DNA of 64,000 nt from Yamagishiella unicocca (lineage: Eukaryota > Chlorophyta > Chlorophyceae > Chlamydomonadales > Volvocaceae), in contig BDSL01000056.1 of NCBI GenBank assembly GCA_003116995.1, positions 186,001-250,000 of the forward strand, in the 5' to 3' direction. Positions 36,701 to 49,499 of this stretch are shown piece after piece. Both the position numbers and the translations under genes were made by a program. Each line of letters opens with the position of its first letter. The first letter of the stretch is position 1. The notes under the pieces are model-generated. The model was not told where the DNA came from. It was given only the letters and a program-made list of their open reading frames with translations, and did not search any database.

Positions 36701-39700
36701 GCCCTTGGATTTCCTCGGAAACCCGAATCCCACCCAACACCTTAAGCACGATGCGCCCACAGTCATCAGCGGACGGGCATCCCAATCGGATCTATCACCA
36801 AACCCGGCGTCAGGAGCACTGTAACAGGAATCGACTAACCACCGTTTTGATACCACGCGACAAAGATGCTCCTTCCATGGACACTCGACCTCCGGCTTTA
36901 GTCACCAAGCAACCTAAGTTCTCCAGCATGCGTCGCAAGCTTGCGTACCAAAGGTTTCCTAATTGGTTTTGCTTTTTAGTGCCGACCCACGGGTTTCCTC
37001 TCGTCCCCACAATCCCCACGACAGAGCCCGGTGCTTCTGCCTTATTGGCAAGGAGCCCACTGTAACAAGTACGAATACGACAGAGCCTTGTTTTGGGAAG
37101 ACCTGCCATCCAGCTTAACTAGGGCAGTGTCTTGGCCACACGCGAAGCTAGTGTCCCTCTTGCTTTGGATAGTGCCTGTGTCTGTCTGTGTATGGTCTGG
37201 ATTGCCCCCCTTCCGTCGTTCGTGCTGCTGTGTGGCACCTCCCACGTAACCCCAGACGGCAGCGGGCAGCAACAGCCCTGCTCGCTCGGACAGAAGTAGA
37301 CTCAGAACCTCCAGCCGCAGCCTCTGTGTTACAATTGTTTGAAATGGGGAAGCGGTCGTGGACCGCGTACGTATGTTTCACGTACTGCTGCCGCATCGCA
37401 TTAGTACAATAAAAAGCACCACTGTGACAGTTACTCCGAGGCGTTGGGGCTACTGACGGTTTGCACGACAACCCACCACCCGTATAATCAAACAGATCGG
37501 CGCGCTAGCAGCCTCTTCAGCCGCAAAAAATCGACGCAGCATGTATGTAGTAGTAGCTATTAGCGTGGGCCCCATGCCAGAAGGAAGATTTATCGGGCGC
37601 ACCGCCTGACACCGACAGAGACGCAGGAAGAAGGACAAACTGGCCGACCGAGATATGGCAAACCACCAAATACCCCGACCAAGGGGCCAGAGCGAGAACG
37701 GACGGTGGCATCAACCACCTATCTAGGGGGAAGTAGCCTAAATGGCCCCGCTGTAAGCAGTAGACCGACCGTATTTCAAGCAGCCCCTCGATCAGAGCAA
37801 CCAGCAGAGCACCTCAACAAGTCGAACAGCATGTACTGGTTGCCATTGCGTGCGCCACCGCCCTTGCGTACCCACTACCTATCTACTCGTCGTGGGGGAG
37901 AGCCCAGGATTGTTTAGCGCCGCATCAATAACGACAGCATTATACCTGTGGCTCCGTCCAAACCCCTCCAACGACAAACAAAGCTTACGAAAACCTAAAA
38001 CCACGCGCATGGCTGCGCAAGTGGTCAGAATTGGAACAGCATCTCGTACCAACCAAAATTACCGTACCCTATTTGCACCGAAGTGTCACGTTGTTCACTT
38101 TGCCCACCTGACATTTTCTTCACGGAAAGACGAGGATGCAATGCGTACGAACCAACTCCATGTATCACACTTGCACTCCATCCAACAGCGGGGAGGTAGA
38201 AGATAAGGCTAAGGAAATTTCGGACCACATAAGGATGTGGATGGAAGATGCTGGTGCAATGCCGAAGATGTCTCGTTGCCAGACATGTTGGGCATTACGG
38301 TAGGAGTGGGAAAGCCGATGCAACTATAATAATGTTACCTTGGACTACTAACCATCGAGTCTCGCACCTCATCATGTGAGACGAACCACGGCCATCGTCA
38401 TCCGCAGACACGCATATTATGTGCCGTAGCATAAACTAAGTAATAAGCCAGGATATATTCGTTACCGTTAGATACCGTCATTACCTGCCTGTACGGCGCC
38501 TGCACATAATCCCGCTTCCTCTTACGGAGCCTACATACCTTACTTGCAGATAGGCGGTGCGCGCGGCGTAATCTTCCCTGCGCCAGCAACAAAACTTCAT
38601 CGACGCAACCCAGCTGCCGCCTGGCGCTTTCCACGCCTTCGTACCCCCCCCCCCTGGATCGCTCCTTACTTCCCCCACAGCAATCTGCTGCATGTATGTG
38701 GGCGTAGAAGTGCCGCCACCAAATCTTGACCGCCAAGTTGTGGCGCCACGCACCACACCTTGACCGCCAAGCAGCCGGCCCCCCCAGACATACAGATAGG
38801 CGGAAAACGCCCGACCGACGTGCGCCCCTTTCCGCCGTGCCAAATCACGCAACCAAAACATCGTCACCTGCCCGGCAACCTCAAAATCCCGAATAGATCT
38901 TGGTGAGGAAAGCCCAACGCACATACTCTACTCGTGGGGCAGCGGAAGCAACAGCACCTTGTCGCACCAAGTAAGGCAAAACAACCATGCCATGTTCGTT
39001 CGTGCACTACCTCTCGTACCTCGCCATGTTCACGCACCATTAACCCGCTAACCAGCATATACTCCATGCAGTCTCAATGGCAGCCTCATTCCAGCAGACG
39101 ACATCGGCAATTAAGCAAGGCAGAGGCCTTACTCACCGCGTCGCTCAACCGAACCTGCTGTGCACGCACCTCCACGCCCCGCCATATCCATGAATGAATG
39201 AAGATATTGCCGCTGCGAAGCCAAACGGCGAAGTAACGAACAAATGATGCGTAATGATGAGATGCGAATCGAACAAGTCCATCCCCGCCTGAATCCACGG
39301 GTGTATGCAAACGTAGGGCGCGTTTTCACGCCGGGCGACTGCGACTTTCGGATCGGTACGGCATTACGTGCGTCATAGCGCAGAACAGCATGCCCCGCGA
39401 TTCGCAGTCACCCGCCACACGTTGTACGTACCTGCTTCATGCGCCCCAGCAACACCCCTGTTGCATACTAAAAACACATACAGCCCGCGGCCCCCCGACT
39501 GTGCGTGAGTTTCACCGCCCAATAGCCTAATTCGCATGACACTCAACACAATAACCTCGGCAAGCAACACGTACGGTGCCGCCGATGGCTGCCAAGGTAT
39601 GAGCAATACGTCTCCTGCCTATTGTACTTGCTTCTTTGTATAGTACGCCGACCAGCCTGCTTACTTGTTACCGCCACATCTTCCAGGCTCGCATGCTTGC

Positions 39701-40178
39701 GTCGTACTTGCTCATATACCAACGGCGCATACCCAAGCGGCATACTACCGGGTTAATGTACGTGCACCCGGTCATTCCCACGTTCCCTCCGAAGTGCGAA
39801 GCGCAGCCATTGCCGGCCCTGCCACGGCTGCCTGCGCCATTACCAATCAAGCGTCCATGCGGCCAACAGGCGTCAAAGCCACCTGCCTGCACCGGCGGCA
39901 TACATCACCCGCCCTTCCATCCGCCCCGCCCGCCTCGTTTATTCTGAGCTCCCCACCTTGTACAGGTTCCTCGGCAGTCAATCCAAGTGCACCGGCATGC
40001 TCACGCAACCAGGTGTCCGAAGCCTATGTGCCAGCTACACCTCCCACGTCGAGTAACCGGTCCGTTTTGCAACTCCCAGTACGTCCCGCCTCTTTGCGAC
40101 AGAAACGGTCAACGGTTAGTTTGCACACCCTTGCAGCCAGCAGTAACGGCTGATCACCTGCACCGGCCTCCCATCCAT
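33792..40178. other. 6.4 kb convergent intergenic region made largely of dispersed repeats
   Basis: It lies between the stop codons of NUF2 and the pseudokinase gene. Parts match other places in the window: 37545-37740 matches 51770-52000 and the reverse of about 52960-53110; 36956-37020 matches 25042-25107; 35950-36000 resembles the reverse of 47670-47705; 39957-40055 matches 58087-58200. The open frames seen (for example plus 35213-35452 and minus 38481-38924) have no recognisable domains. No gene is called. Confidence 0.55.
37545..37740 (+). repeat. Dispersed repeat, probable transposon 3' end
   Basis: The segment with ggccagagcgagaacgg, gatatggcaaaccacc and agggggaagtagcctaaatg is shared, with divergence, with 51770-52000 in the same orientation and with 52960-53110 in the opposite orientation. 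A shorter resemblance is at 33955-34020. The copies lie beside decayed retrotransposon-like frames, so this may be the 3' UTR of that element; that link is inference. Confidence 0.6.
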
Positions 40179-43100
40179 TCACAGTCCGCGTAAGATGGCA
40201 AGCAGCCTGGCGACCAGCTCGGGCGCGGTGGGACGCGCGTCGGCGTCCTGACACCAGCACGCCTCCGCCAGGTCCCTGCGAAGTAAGGTGGATGGCGGAC
40301 AAGCGGGGGCCGAAGTAAGCCAAGTTAGCCACCAAGACCGAAGGCGGCGGGGTAATTAAAGGCCGGCAAAGGGTTCAACAGCATCCTTTTCGTCGCGATA
40401 CTTCAAATGCAGCAGAGGAAGGCGCGGGAGGTAGAGGCGGCGAGGCTGGGGTTCGCTCGGAATGCTGCCCGCCAGCTAGCCCAGGCCGGTTAGCCTTATC
40501 AGCTAGTCAGCCCAGTCATCCCTAATCCAGTCAGCCACTTAGCCTAATACAGTCAGCCACATCCAGTCAGCTCGGCGGTGGCCTTCTCGGCACAGCCTTC
40601 GCGGCACCGGGGCGCAACGCCGCTGCAGCAACTTGGCGTGCGTGTGCGCGAAGCAGCCCGCCGGCGACTTAAAATAATGCGCTTGATGGCCCCCGTGCTC
40701 GTGTTCGTCCCGGCCCCCGTGTTCGTCGGTGGCCGGATATGTAACGACACCCTATCGTACATGAAGATGTCGGGCGCGTACACAAGGCGCACGGGCAGCT
40801 CACCTGTACCACGAGGGCACGTGGGAATCGAACCCGGGTCTTGCGCCGCTGAGCACCAGCGTCGCCACTTGCCAGGGCTCGGCCGCTCCAAACGGCTGTT
40901 GCGGTCCGCTTGCGCAGCACCACAGCAGGTGGCCGAAGGCGTACACGTCTCCGGAGGGTCCGGGAGGGGCGCCTGCGGCGTCGGGCGGCGGTTGGGAGCG
41001 CAGCGGATGGGCGGGCGGGCGGGCGGGTCGAGTGTATGGGCGAGGATGCAGAGGGAGGGTGGAGGCGGTGTACGACGTTCAGTGGTCGGTAACAGCGTCC
41101 GGGCCCAATGCACCGCGACGGCTGACGCTGCCGCGGCTAGCATGCTTGCAGCATGATTACACGTGTACGCCAATACGCCTTGCGCACATGTACGCCATTA
41201 TTACTCGCAGCACAGACTGGATGTAAGTAATGCCGGCATGACGTCGATGATGGGAGAGTGCTGATTTCAGCAGCTGTGGTGCAGCGACAAGCAATTCTCA
41301 AGCAACTAACGAGCGCGTGGACGATGGAAGGCGCCGCGTCACTGGCTGCCGCCGCCGCGTCACTGGCTGCCGCCGCCGCGTCACTGGCTGCCGCCGCCGC
41401 GTCACCTGCCCGGCGGGCTATCCACAGCACCTTGCTCGTACGTACCCTTGAATGCCTCCGGCGGGATGGAGTACAAGGGTCCAGCAGGCGGGTGGCCACC
41501 ACGCGACGCAGCCTCGCCCTCCTCCTCCTCCTCCTCCTCCTCCTCCGCCTCCTCCTCCTCGTCCTCCCACGCGACTACAGCCGACACGACTGTATCGTCA
41601 AGCGCAGCCGGTTGCTTCCGCTGCTTCCGTTGCTTCCGCTGCTTCCGCTGCATCGCGCCTGTTCGGCCGCCTGCAGTAGCACCGCCGCCTACCTCAGCGG
41701 CGGCCGCCTTCGCAGCCAGCGGCGCTTTGATGGCCAGCCCAAACTCCGCCAGCTTGGCAGTGAAGCCCCGTGGGTCGGCGCTGGTGGAGCGCAGCTGCAC
41801 CGCCGAGGGCTGCAGCCCCCGGTGCACCAGCCCGCGGCCATGCAAGTAGCGGAGCGCCATGGCCACGTCCAGAAGCGTGCGGACGAGGGCCTGGTGCGTG
41901 TGTGCGTATGTGTGTGTGTATGTTTGTGCACACATACCCGGATGAAGGGCGGGAATTGCGAGGGAGGGCGACGAGGAAAGGGAGGTGGGAATCAGCGCGT
42001 GGCGCCAAGGGCGGAACAGGCAGCAGCAGCAAGGCCCCCGTGCGTACGGCAGCCAAACCGCCGTCCTTGGCCTCCCAACCACCAACCAACTCAGCGACGT
42101 GCCGTTCGCCCACCACGCTCACCTTCCAGTCGGTGCCGCCAGCCCCCGGATGCCGCCGGGTGGCGGCGACGTCCGCGACAGGGCCGCCGAACATCCCTTT
42201 CGCCAGCGCCGATTTGAGGTCGCCCAGGTCGCAGTCCGACACGAGCGCCAGGCACACGGGGGAGCTAGCGCCACCACCACCACCACCACCGCCACCACCA
42301 CCATCACCGCCGCCACCACCACCACCACCGCTGCCACTGGGCTGAGCTGCCACGTCGCCTCCGATGTAGTCGGCGTCGGTGGCAAGGCGCAGAAACAGCG
42401 AGGTGCCGTCGGAGTCATCAGATCCCGCGCCAGCGCCGGGCCACCCGTCGGCTGCTGCCGCTGGGCCCCGCGCCTCCATACACACCCCGCAATACCACGA
42501 GCACAACTGGGGCGGGCGGGGGAGGGACGAATGGGCGCGTGAGGATGTGGTATCCCGGGGATCTGCAGGACCGTTCATCGCTGCCGTACACGGCGCAGTG
42601 GGGCCCCCTTCGTCTCACTCGCCCTCCCGCCCGCCACGCGCGGCCCCCCCCCACTGCTTACAGCTCTTTGTTCCCTACGTCTGTGTTTTTTGGTGCCGTA
42701 CCTGTATGATGTTGGGGTGGCTGAGGGCAGATAGGCAGGCGATCTCTGCGGCGCCTTGCAGCGCCTCCAGGCAGACTGCACGGAACACCTGAGCCTCCTC
42801 GGGGCCCAGGGCGGCTACCCTCTCCGCGACGGCCGCCGCGCAGGGTGGGAAGGCCGAGCGCATCAGGCTTCTCTGGAGCGATGTAGAGGTGGCGGCGCTG
42901 CGGTTGCGTGCCACTCGCTTGGCGGCGTCGCCCACGGGCGCCGTGGACAGGTCCATGTTGTCGCGGTCCGCCGCCACCCAGCAGCCTCCGCCACTGGCGC
43001 CGCCCGTGCAGCAGCCGAAGCCCAGCTCCTCGACGGCGGCATCGCCCTTGGCGACCGCGGCCATGTACGACAGGTCGAGGCCGTACGGCACCTCCGTCAG

Positions 43101-45358
43101 CTTGACGGAGACGGGCTGGCCGGACGCGGAGACCGCGCGGAAATGTACGACACCCGTCCCGCCGTACGACTCGATGGCGCCCAGGGACAGCCCCGCCAGG
43201 TCCTCCGGGTATGACGGCTCGTCCAACCTGTGTCGTACATTCATGCCGGGGAGGGAGCGTTGGCGCCCATGCGGGGAGGCTTTAGTCACCACCGCTCAAA
43301 CGTACGTAGGGGCGGCGCGCATGTACACGTGCGACGGCGCCATCGGTGGGTCCTGCTCCGCGCCCCTATGGCTTCCCATCCAACGGATTCCCGCCCTCTG
43401 TCTTAGCCCCCGCCGCAGCTCACGACACAAGCCAAAACGCAGCCGAAGCACAACACACAAACCGAAACACACAGCCCACACACATAAATCAAGGCACCTT
43501 CCGGCCCCACCCAAACCCCATTCACCCGCCTAGCCCCGCGCTTCGTTTCGCCTAGCCCCGCGCTTCGTTTCGCCAGCCTGTCACATCCTTCTCTCATATG
43601 TTGGTCTAAGGTTGCCCTCGCCACCCCAGTCCTGCCCTGCCGCCCCATCCCTAGCAGCCGCGAAGCCACGCACCTCGACCAGCCCTGTGTGGTACCAGCC
43701 GACTGCAACGACCACCGCATGCCGGCTACCAGAGCCCCCAGAGCCACCCGAACGTGTGCGCTGCTGACGGTGCCGGTGCCGCATGTCAACACATCCGCTG
43801 TGCAGGCCATGGTGCCGCAGCAGCTGACGGTGGTGGAGTGGCTGCGTTGGCGGTAGGCCGTCCCGTTATCGTCGCAGTCGATGTACCCCGGCTGGCCCTC
43901 AGCCGCGGCTGCGGAGGCGGCGGCGTCGGCGACCATCTTCTTTGTTGACACAGCGATGACGGGGAGAGAGCTGACGGAAAGCGAGTTGTCCAGCCCGCTG
44001 GCGGGCGCGGCCGCATGAGCACCGACATCGTCGGCGCTGTCGGCGTTGGCAGTGGTTGCGTCGTCGTCAGCGGCGTCGGCGTTGGCGGCGTCGGCGTCGT
44101 CAGCGGCGTCGGCGGTGGTGGTATCGTCGGCGTCGTCAGCGGCGTCAGCAGTGGTGGTGTCGTCGTCGTCGGCGGCCTTGGCGGTGGTGGCGTCGTCGTC
44201 CGCACCCACGCGAGATGTCATGTGGGTGCTTAGGACCGGGATGAGGCCACGAGTGGAGGCGGCAGGAGACCACTCGGAAGCTGCCGCTGCTGCTGCGGAT
44301 GCTGCTAAGGCGGCGATGCCGTTGAGGAGCACAGCTGCCCCGCTACATGAGTTCGTGGGTTGCAGGGTAAGCACACCGGGCAGATCGTCCCCCGCGGCTC
44401 TGCCAGCCACCATACACGCAGAATCTCCCGCCGTTGGCAGCTGCGGTGAGTTCCTATCGGGGAGACCCGTGACAGCCGCCGCGGGTGCCTCTTGAAACGG
44501 TGTCCAAAGTCGTGGCACCTGGTCCTGCTGCTGGGCCCTCACGCCGCCGCCCCCAACACCACTCCCGCCGCCGAGCTCTCCTACCGGCTCGGCCTCCGCA
44601 AACCCTGTTTGCGTCCACATGTTAACATCCAGAACCACGATATCCCCGGCGTCAAGCTGTTGTCGGCGCATGGGCGAGCAGCCGGGCCCTACATGCGCCT
44701 GGCGGCGCATGTCTTCGTCGAAGTAGCGCTGCTGTCGCCCGACACTGCCACCCCGGCCGTGTGAGGCCATGAAGAAGTGCTGCTGTTCGGCACCCGTCAA
44801 ACTGAGTGACGAGAACATGGCGGTTTCTAGCTCCTCAGCGTAGACCCATGGGTCGCCGCCATGTAGGTACAGTGGGCTCACGACACGCGCCGTGCCGTTT
44901 CGGAGCAAGCCGTCGCCAGGTCGGTGTGTGCGAGTCAAGCTCCAGCCCGTCGTGATGACAACGGCGGCGGCGGCGGCGGCCGCGGCGGTGTCCTCGCTGC
45001 TGTGAGCAGAGTCGAGGGTGGCGGCAGCAGCACGCGGCGGCTGTGAAGGCCTGACGTCGGCGTCAGCGTCAGCGTCGGCGTCAGCGTCGGCCAGGCACAG
45101 CTCCCCCACCGCCGCCATTTCCGCGGCATCCATCACCGCCACCAGCGAGCAGCTATGGCCGTTCTGTACGCGCAACCGCGGCGGCGATGGCGACGGCGGG
45201 CGAGTGGCATCCGTACGCACGGCCGCATGGCCCTCGCCCTCGGCCGAGTACGATACGCGTGCACTGCAGTTGGAGGTACTGCATTGGACTGGCATTGCCT
45301 CGCCGGCGCCCGTACGTACGGCGCCAGCTGGGTGGCCGGAGGGCTCCGGCGCCACCAT
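40179..45358 (-). CDS. Large TKL-like protein with a degenerate (pseudo)kinase domain
   Basis: Exons on the minus strand: 45358-43674, 43227-42702, 42506-42123, 41890-41431, 40948-40804 and 40275-40179, phase-consistent, about 1098 residues. The frame stays open upstream to 45664, but only a GTG is there; the first in-frame ATG is 45358. The N-terminal 560 residues are low complexity, including Asp-Ala and Asp/Ala/Thr repeats (43.99-44.21 and 45.06-45.10 kb). A kinase fold follows from about residue 575: the ATP-binding Lys is kept in PVSVKLTEVP (about 604), then LSHPNIIQLCSWYC, a Gly-rich insert, YLHGRGLVHRGLQPSAVQL, LAEFGLAIK, DVYAFGHLLWCCASG and ARPTAPELVARLLAIL. The catalytic Asp of HRD is Gly (about 890), the loop Lys and Asn are changed, and DFG is EFG, so phosphotransfer is probably lost. 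An acidic Glu run sits before the APE-like IPPEAF. The family is common in volvocine genomes (from memory); a signalling scaffold role is inference. Confidence 0.86.
41335..41410. repeat. 21-bp tandem repeat in a pseudokinase-gene intron
   Basis: More than three copies of gcgtcactggctgccgccgcc lie between the donor at 41430 and the acceptor at 40949 on the minus strand. Confidence 0.85.
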
Positions 45359-46331
45359 GGGGACGTTTGCGGCAGCGGCGCTGGAGACGACGGCCGGCAG
45401 ACGGGGCTGGAGACGGCACACGGCGCGGGCTGAAGCGCCGCTGGGAGGTGCTTGTGGGAGACGGTGGGAGTCGGGCAGGGGCAGGGGCAGGGGCACTTCG
45501 CTGTGCCAGCGACGTAGGGATAGTCGCGGAGCGCCAGCTGAGCCGTCCTGGCGGAGGTGGTCCCTGGATGTAGAGGATGGTAGCTGTGAGGCAAGTTGTT
45601 GCGGACCAGATTGCGCGCCCTCGCGACCTGTGTGCGGGTAACAGGCGGATAAAGAAGTGATCACGGGCCCCAGGGCAGCCTATATGGTGGCTTGTTGAGC
45701 ACATTGCGCCAGATAATTGTTTTTTTATTTCTTCCTTTAGAAGAAAATAAACATGTCAGGTGGCACTGTGGCAACGGGGAAAGGGTCGTGCGCTCGGCCC
45801 TGCGCGTTCTTGTTGTATGTCGCTTTTCCGAGGTGCGACAGATCAGCAGGGCATGCAAAATGCGCGAACCGCTAGAGTTTGCACGCGTGTTCACAAACAA
45901 TCATTTGGTTCTATGCCAGGTGCAACCGCCTGGGTGGGTGGAAGTCTGCGTGGCTGCTGGTGCTCCAGTCGCTGCGTCGCGTTTCGCCCCGGTGCAGTTG
46001 GGCCCCGGGACCTGAACGCACTGGACCAACGCGCAGTGTCTTACCAAGAAATGCTTCGTGTGGAACTGTTCCAGTTTCTGCAGAGGCTTGAAATAAGGAG
46101 GTTGATGTCGGGTCGCTTAGACCCCCCAGACAGGACCTGCGTTCTTCATATGCGACACACGCCTGTTTGTTGACCTTCAGCTTTTTTCTCCAAAACCTGT
46201 GCGCGATGGGATGACGCGGTAAATGGATTAATTCGTAACGGTGCCCTGAAGCTGAGTGGACTCGGCAGGTTCGGACGCAACATCCCCCACGGACGGCGTT
46301 ATCATGACTCAAATAAAGCGATGAGGCACAC

Positions 46332-46991
46332 TCACCGTAGGGACAGCTTGATGCGGTTGTGAGCGGGCGCCACATTTGCGTTTTGTGACGACTTAACGGC
46401 CACTTCCTCCCGCTCTGTCTCGTTACGGAAAAGACGTCGCAATAATGCACTGGGCGACATGTCCTTCTCAGCAGCTCCTAGCTGCTCTAGGCGTTGCGAA
46501 ATATTAAAACGACGTCCGTTGTTGCCTCGGCTTAGGTAGGCGCGCTTACGGCGAGTTGACGGGCTTAAATTTCCAAGCTGCTGACTGCGGCTGATCTGGA
46601 TGGAATTTCTACAGGCTCGCCGCTGCTTCACCTTGGTTCCGGCAGCGGCAGTCGACGCATGATATTTATTTAGCAAAAAAATCGTGTGCGTGCGTTCCGT
46701 GGAAGACGCCTTATATGTGTGTTGTGTCGGCCTGCTGTCGTTTCGTTTTTCATCGCTCTGGCAATACACCGCAGACTCCGTACATTCTATGTACGGCAGG
46801 CGAGCCAAAACACGTAATGTATGAGTAGAATACGAAGTGGCCTTTAATGATGAGGTAACACGATGTGACAGAGTCCTCAGATAAAGTGTCCTCAGGCCCG
46901 CCGAGTGATCCCCTGGACAAAAGAAGAGCGGCGGCGCATGTTCGCGCCTCACCATTGGGATGGTACAGGATGGTCGCATGGTCCCATTCAT
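46332..46991 (-). CDS. Unrecognised 219-codon open frame, possible gene
   Basis: I do not recognise this protein. It is a single open frame with ATG start and stop. The second half is rich in Arg, Lys, Ser and Asn (for example SPSTRRKRAYLSRGNNGRRF and DMSPSALLRRLFRNETEREE) and looks more protein-like than the first half. There is no membrane segment or known motif, and it sits in repeat-bordered DNA. It could be part of a spliced gene, a transposon remnant or chance. Confidence 0.2.
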   Translation of the reverse strand: MNGTMRPSCTIPMVRREHAPPLFFCPGDHSAGLRTLYLRTLSHRVTSSLKATSYSTHTLRVLARLPYIECTESAVYCQSDEKRNDSRPTQHTYKASSTERTHTIFLLNKYHASTAAAGTKVKQRRACRNSIQISRSQQLGNLSPSTRRKRAYLSRGNNGRRFNISQRLEQLGAAEKDMSPSALLRRLFRNETEREEVAVKSSQNANVAPAHNRIKLSLR

Positions 46992-47889
46992 AACTCCACC
47001 ATCTCCGTGACCTCTGCCTCCAGTCCATAAGAACTAGATCCATGCATGGAAAGAAGGCTGGTACATACGTCTGGTACCCAATGTATTCATTATTCCTACT
47101 GTTCATCTTGGTACACATATGCGGCGGCAGATGCGCATTGCACCTCAATCCCGCACAATATGGTCTCCTTGTAAGCGAATCGTTGGTCTGGTAACGTACA
47201 GATGATACGAGCCTCATGTCTCCTCGGTCCAGACAAGACGTACTAATTATTATTTTAAATGCCAATCAAAAGGTACTCGCAATTTATGACGTACACAGTG
47301 TCGAGCTTGTCTATGCCCTGCCTTGCTTTGGTGCCCTCCTTTGGTGGGACATGGGCCCCTCTTCTTGTCCTGGGTCCGCCTGGGCTTGAGGACACGGTAG
47401 CATTATTACTATATCGGTCGCATTGGCTGCAAGGACCTACCTTCAAGGCGCGAAGGACGTAGGTAGTACTGTAAGTTAGTTGTCACTTTTTGTCAGCATT
47501 CCTCGGCCTGACACACCCGGTTTGGCACGGAAGGAGGGTTCCTTTCTACATATTTTATAAAATTTAAGGTTGTCCTCAAGCCCTGGCGAACCCAGGACGA
47601 GACGGGGAGCCCATGGCCGTTGGCCCGTTGCCTCGTCATGGGAGAGCCGGGGATCGCGGGGCTGAACCTAGCAGACGCCCGAAGGGCACAGGAAAGCCTC
47701 GAAAGGCCGAGCGACGCCGGGCAACCACCATTCTCCATTGCCCAATCGTCAACCGTCAGCCGCACCGTCGCACTAGTGCACGGTGCACACGTACGGCCGC
47801 ACTAGGTTGAATTCTCATAGGTTATGCTATACGGAACGGGGAATGTTTTACATAGGCAAATCCACCACTGGCCTTCGATCATAACTTCT

Positions 47890-49152
47890 TAATACGAAGT
47901 TACACTGCCGTCATGATAAGATGCCCCCAAGGGCACAGGCACAGTCGCGAAAGGCATAAAAGACGCCGTGCAAGACCAGGACACGAGGGAGGAGCCAGAA
48001 AAACGATGCCACCCCGGACGGCAAGCCAGCGGTAGCAGCCAACAGACGCCCCAAAAGGCACAGGAAAAGATGACATCCTGCCGCGCCGAAGGCGGCGGGG
48101 GGACCCAACAAAAAACAGCACAGCCCTGAACGACGCGCCGCAGGCACCACCCAACCGCAAAAGAATGCCCCACCTCAGCGACCGGCCAGCAAAGGGAACT
48201 TCAGCACGACGCGCAGTCTCAAAAAGCCAAGGCCACGAGGACGGAAGAAACACAAAACCGGGCAGATGGCGCTTCAGGCACACCCACCAACACGGCCAGA
48301 CGACAGAAACAACTAGGCGCACCAACTAGGCGCGCCAACCCCCGCGGGGGAGCAACGCAGAAAGCAAACAGTCCCCGGTCCAGAAGGCGCCAGAAAGACG
48401 GACACGCGACCCACGAAGAGCACGAGGCAGGCACCGCTCAGGCCCTCCAGGCCAGCTAGAAATCAACCAGCACACGGCAAGCGACCCCCAACCACACGGA
48501 GGAACGGGTGGGCGGCCCCGACAGCACCGCAACCGGCCTGTGGCGCACCGAGGTGTGCCAAACTCCGCAGGCGGCCCAAGCATCAGCTTCCGCCGCCAAC
48601 TGCGCGCGAGTGCACGGCACTAGGGGCGGGACTCCCAGGGGGCCAAGGCACCGCCGGCCGGCGCGACACAGCCCGGAGCGCACAGCGGCCGAGGTCAATC
48701 GCACAGAGGGCGACCAGGCCGACAACATCCCAATCACGCTGCTCACAGCCAGGGGGGCCTTGAACCAACCATGGCCCCACACGGGCCAGCGGCCGAACAC
48801 CATGCGGGGACAACCACCGGCCGACCACGCAGGGCAGCCCGCAGCGCCACCGCCCCTATCGCCTGGTTGCCCAGCCGTGGGGCAGGCACTACTGCCCGGT
48901 GCGCTTCGAGCACACCGACCACCGCACGAATAACTTCGGGCGGTGCCAGAAGTGCTGGCGGCGAGGGCACACAGGGCCTGCGCCGGCCCCAGAAAATCCC
49001 CCGCAGCCACAGGCCTCCAGGGGGCCGCCGCGAGCATGCGTGTAATCCGCCAGCGGAACCCCACCGGCAGCCAGAAGCCAGAAGGCCTCCTTGTGTCGGT
49101 TCTTCCAGCGCACGTTCAACAGCAGCGGGAAGATGAGCCGCAAGCGGGACAA
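47890..49152 (-). pseudogene. Decayed non-LTR retrotransposon-like C-terminal region (copy A)
   Basis: Pieces in different minus-strand frames resemble the C-terminal zinc-binding end of plant/algal retrotransposon reverse-transcriptase polyproteins. In order they are RWKNRHKEAFWLLAAGGVPL, a Cys-rich part with RRQHFWHRPKLF, and WLVQGPPGCEQRDWDVVGLV with ALCAIDLGRCALRAV. The pieces are broken by frameshifts. A second, similar series lies at 52440-52840 (WQLTVDRIPLL, RQQHRWKCPVAQAVIDQLAG, CVWDDVVVLAAVSAMEAGRR). Assignment is from remembered family features and the internal match; no reverse-transcriptase core is seen in the window. Confidence 0.45.
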
Positions 49153-49499
49153 TTCTCCAGGAGGCAGGGAGGCCCCCGGGGCGTCTCTATCAACTCCCGC
49201 AAGTATGCCTCATGCAGGGCGCGCCGGGCAGTGGCCACGGCCTCGAGCTGCAGCGAGGTACCCAGTTGAATACGAAGGCGGCTGAGCAGCACAAGCTTGT
49301 CCAGCCCGGGGACGCACCAGCCCCCCCGGGGACGCACCAGCCAAGCCGGGGCAGCAGGAGGGCGGCGACAGCGTCCACGAAGACCAGCCCCGGCAAAACT
49401 GAGCCCCAGGTGGAGCACAGGCGGCACTCTGTCGTATCCCTCCCAAGCAGCCAACAGGGGTGAGTCGAACCCACAAGCACGGTAGCCGCTCGCTTCCCG

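Noticed and set aside
40805..40870. tRNA T-arm-like sequence (gggttcgattccc on the minus strand)
   Set aside because: It sits inside the pseudokinase exon coding for GARPGFDSHVPSWYR, which matches the expected kinase region, and no acceptor or anticodon stems pair around it.
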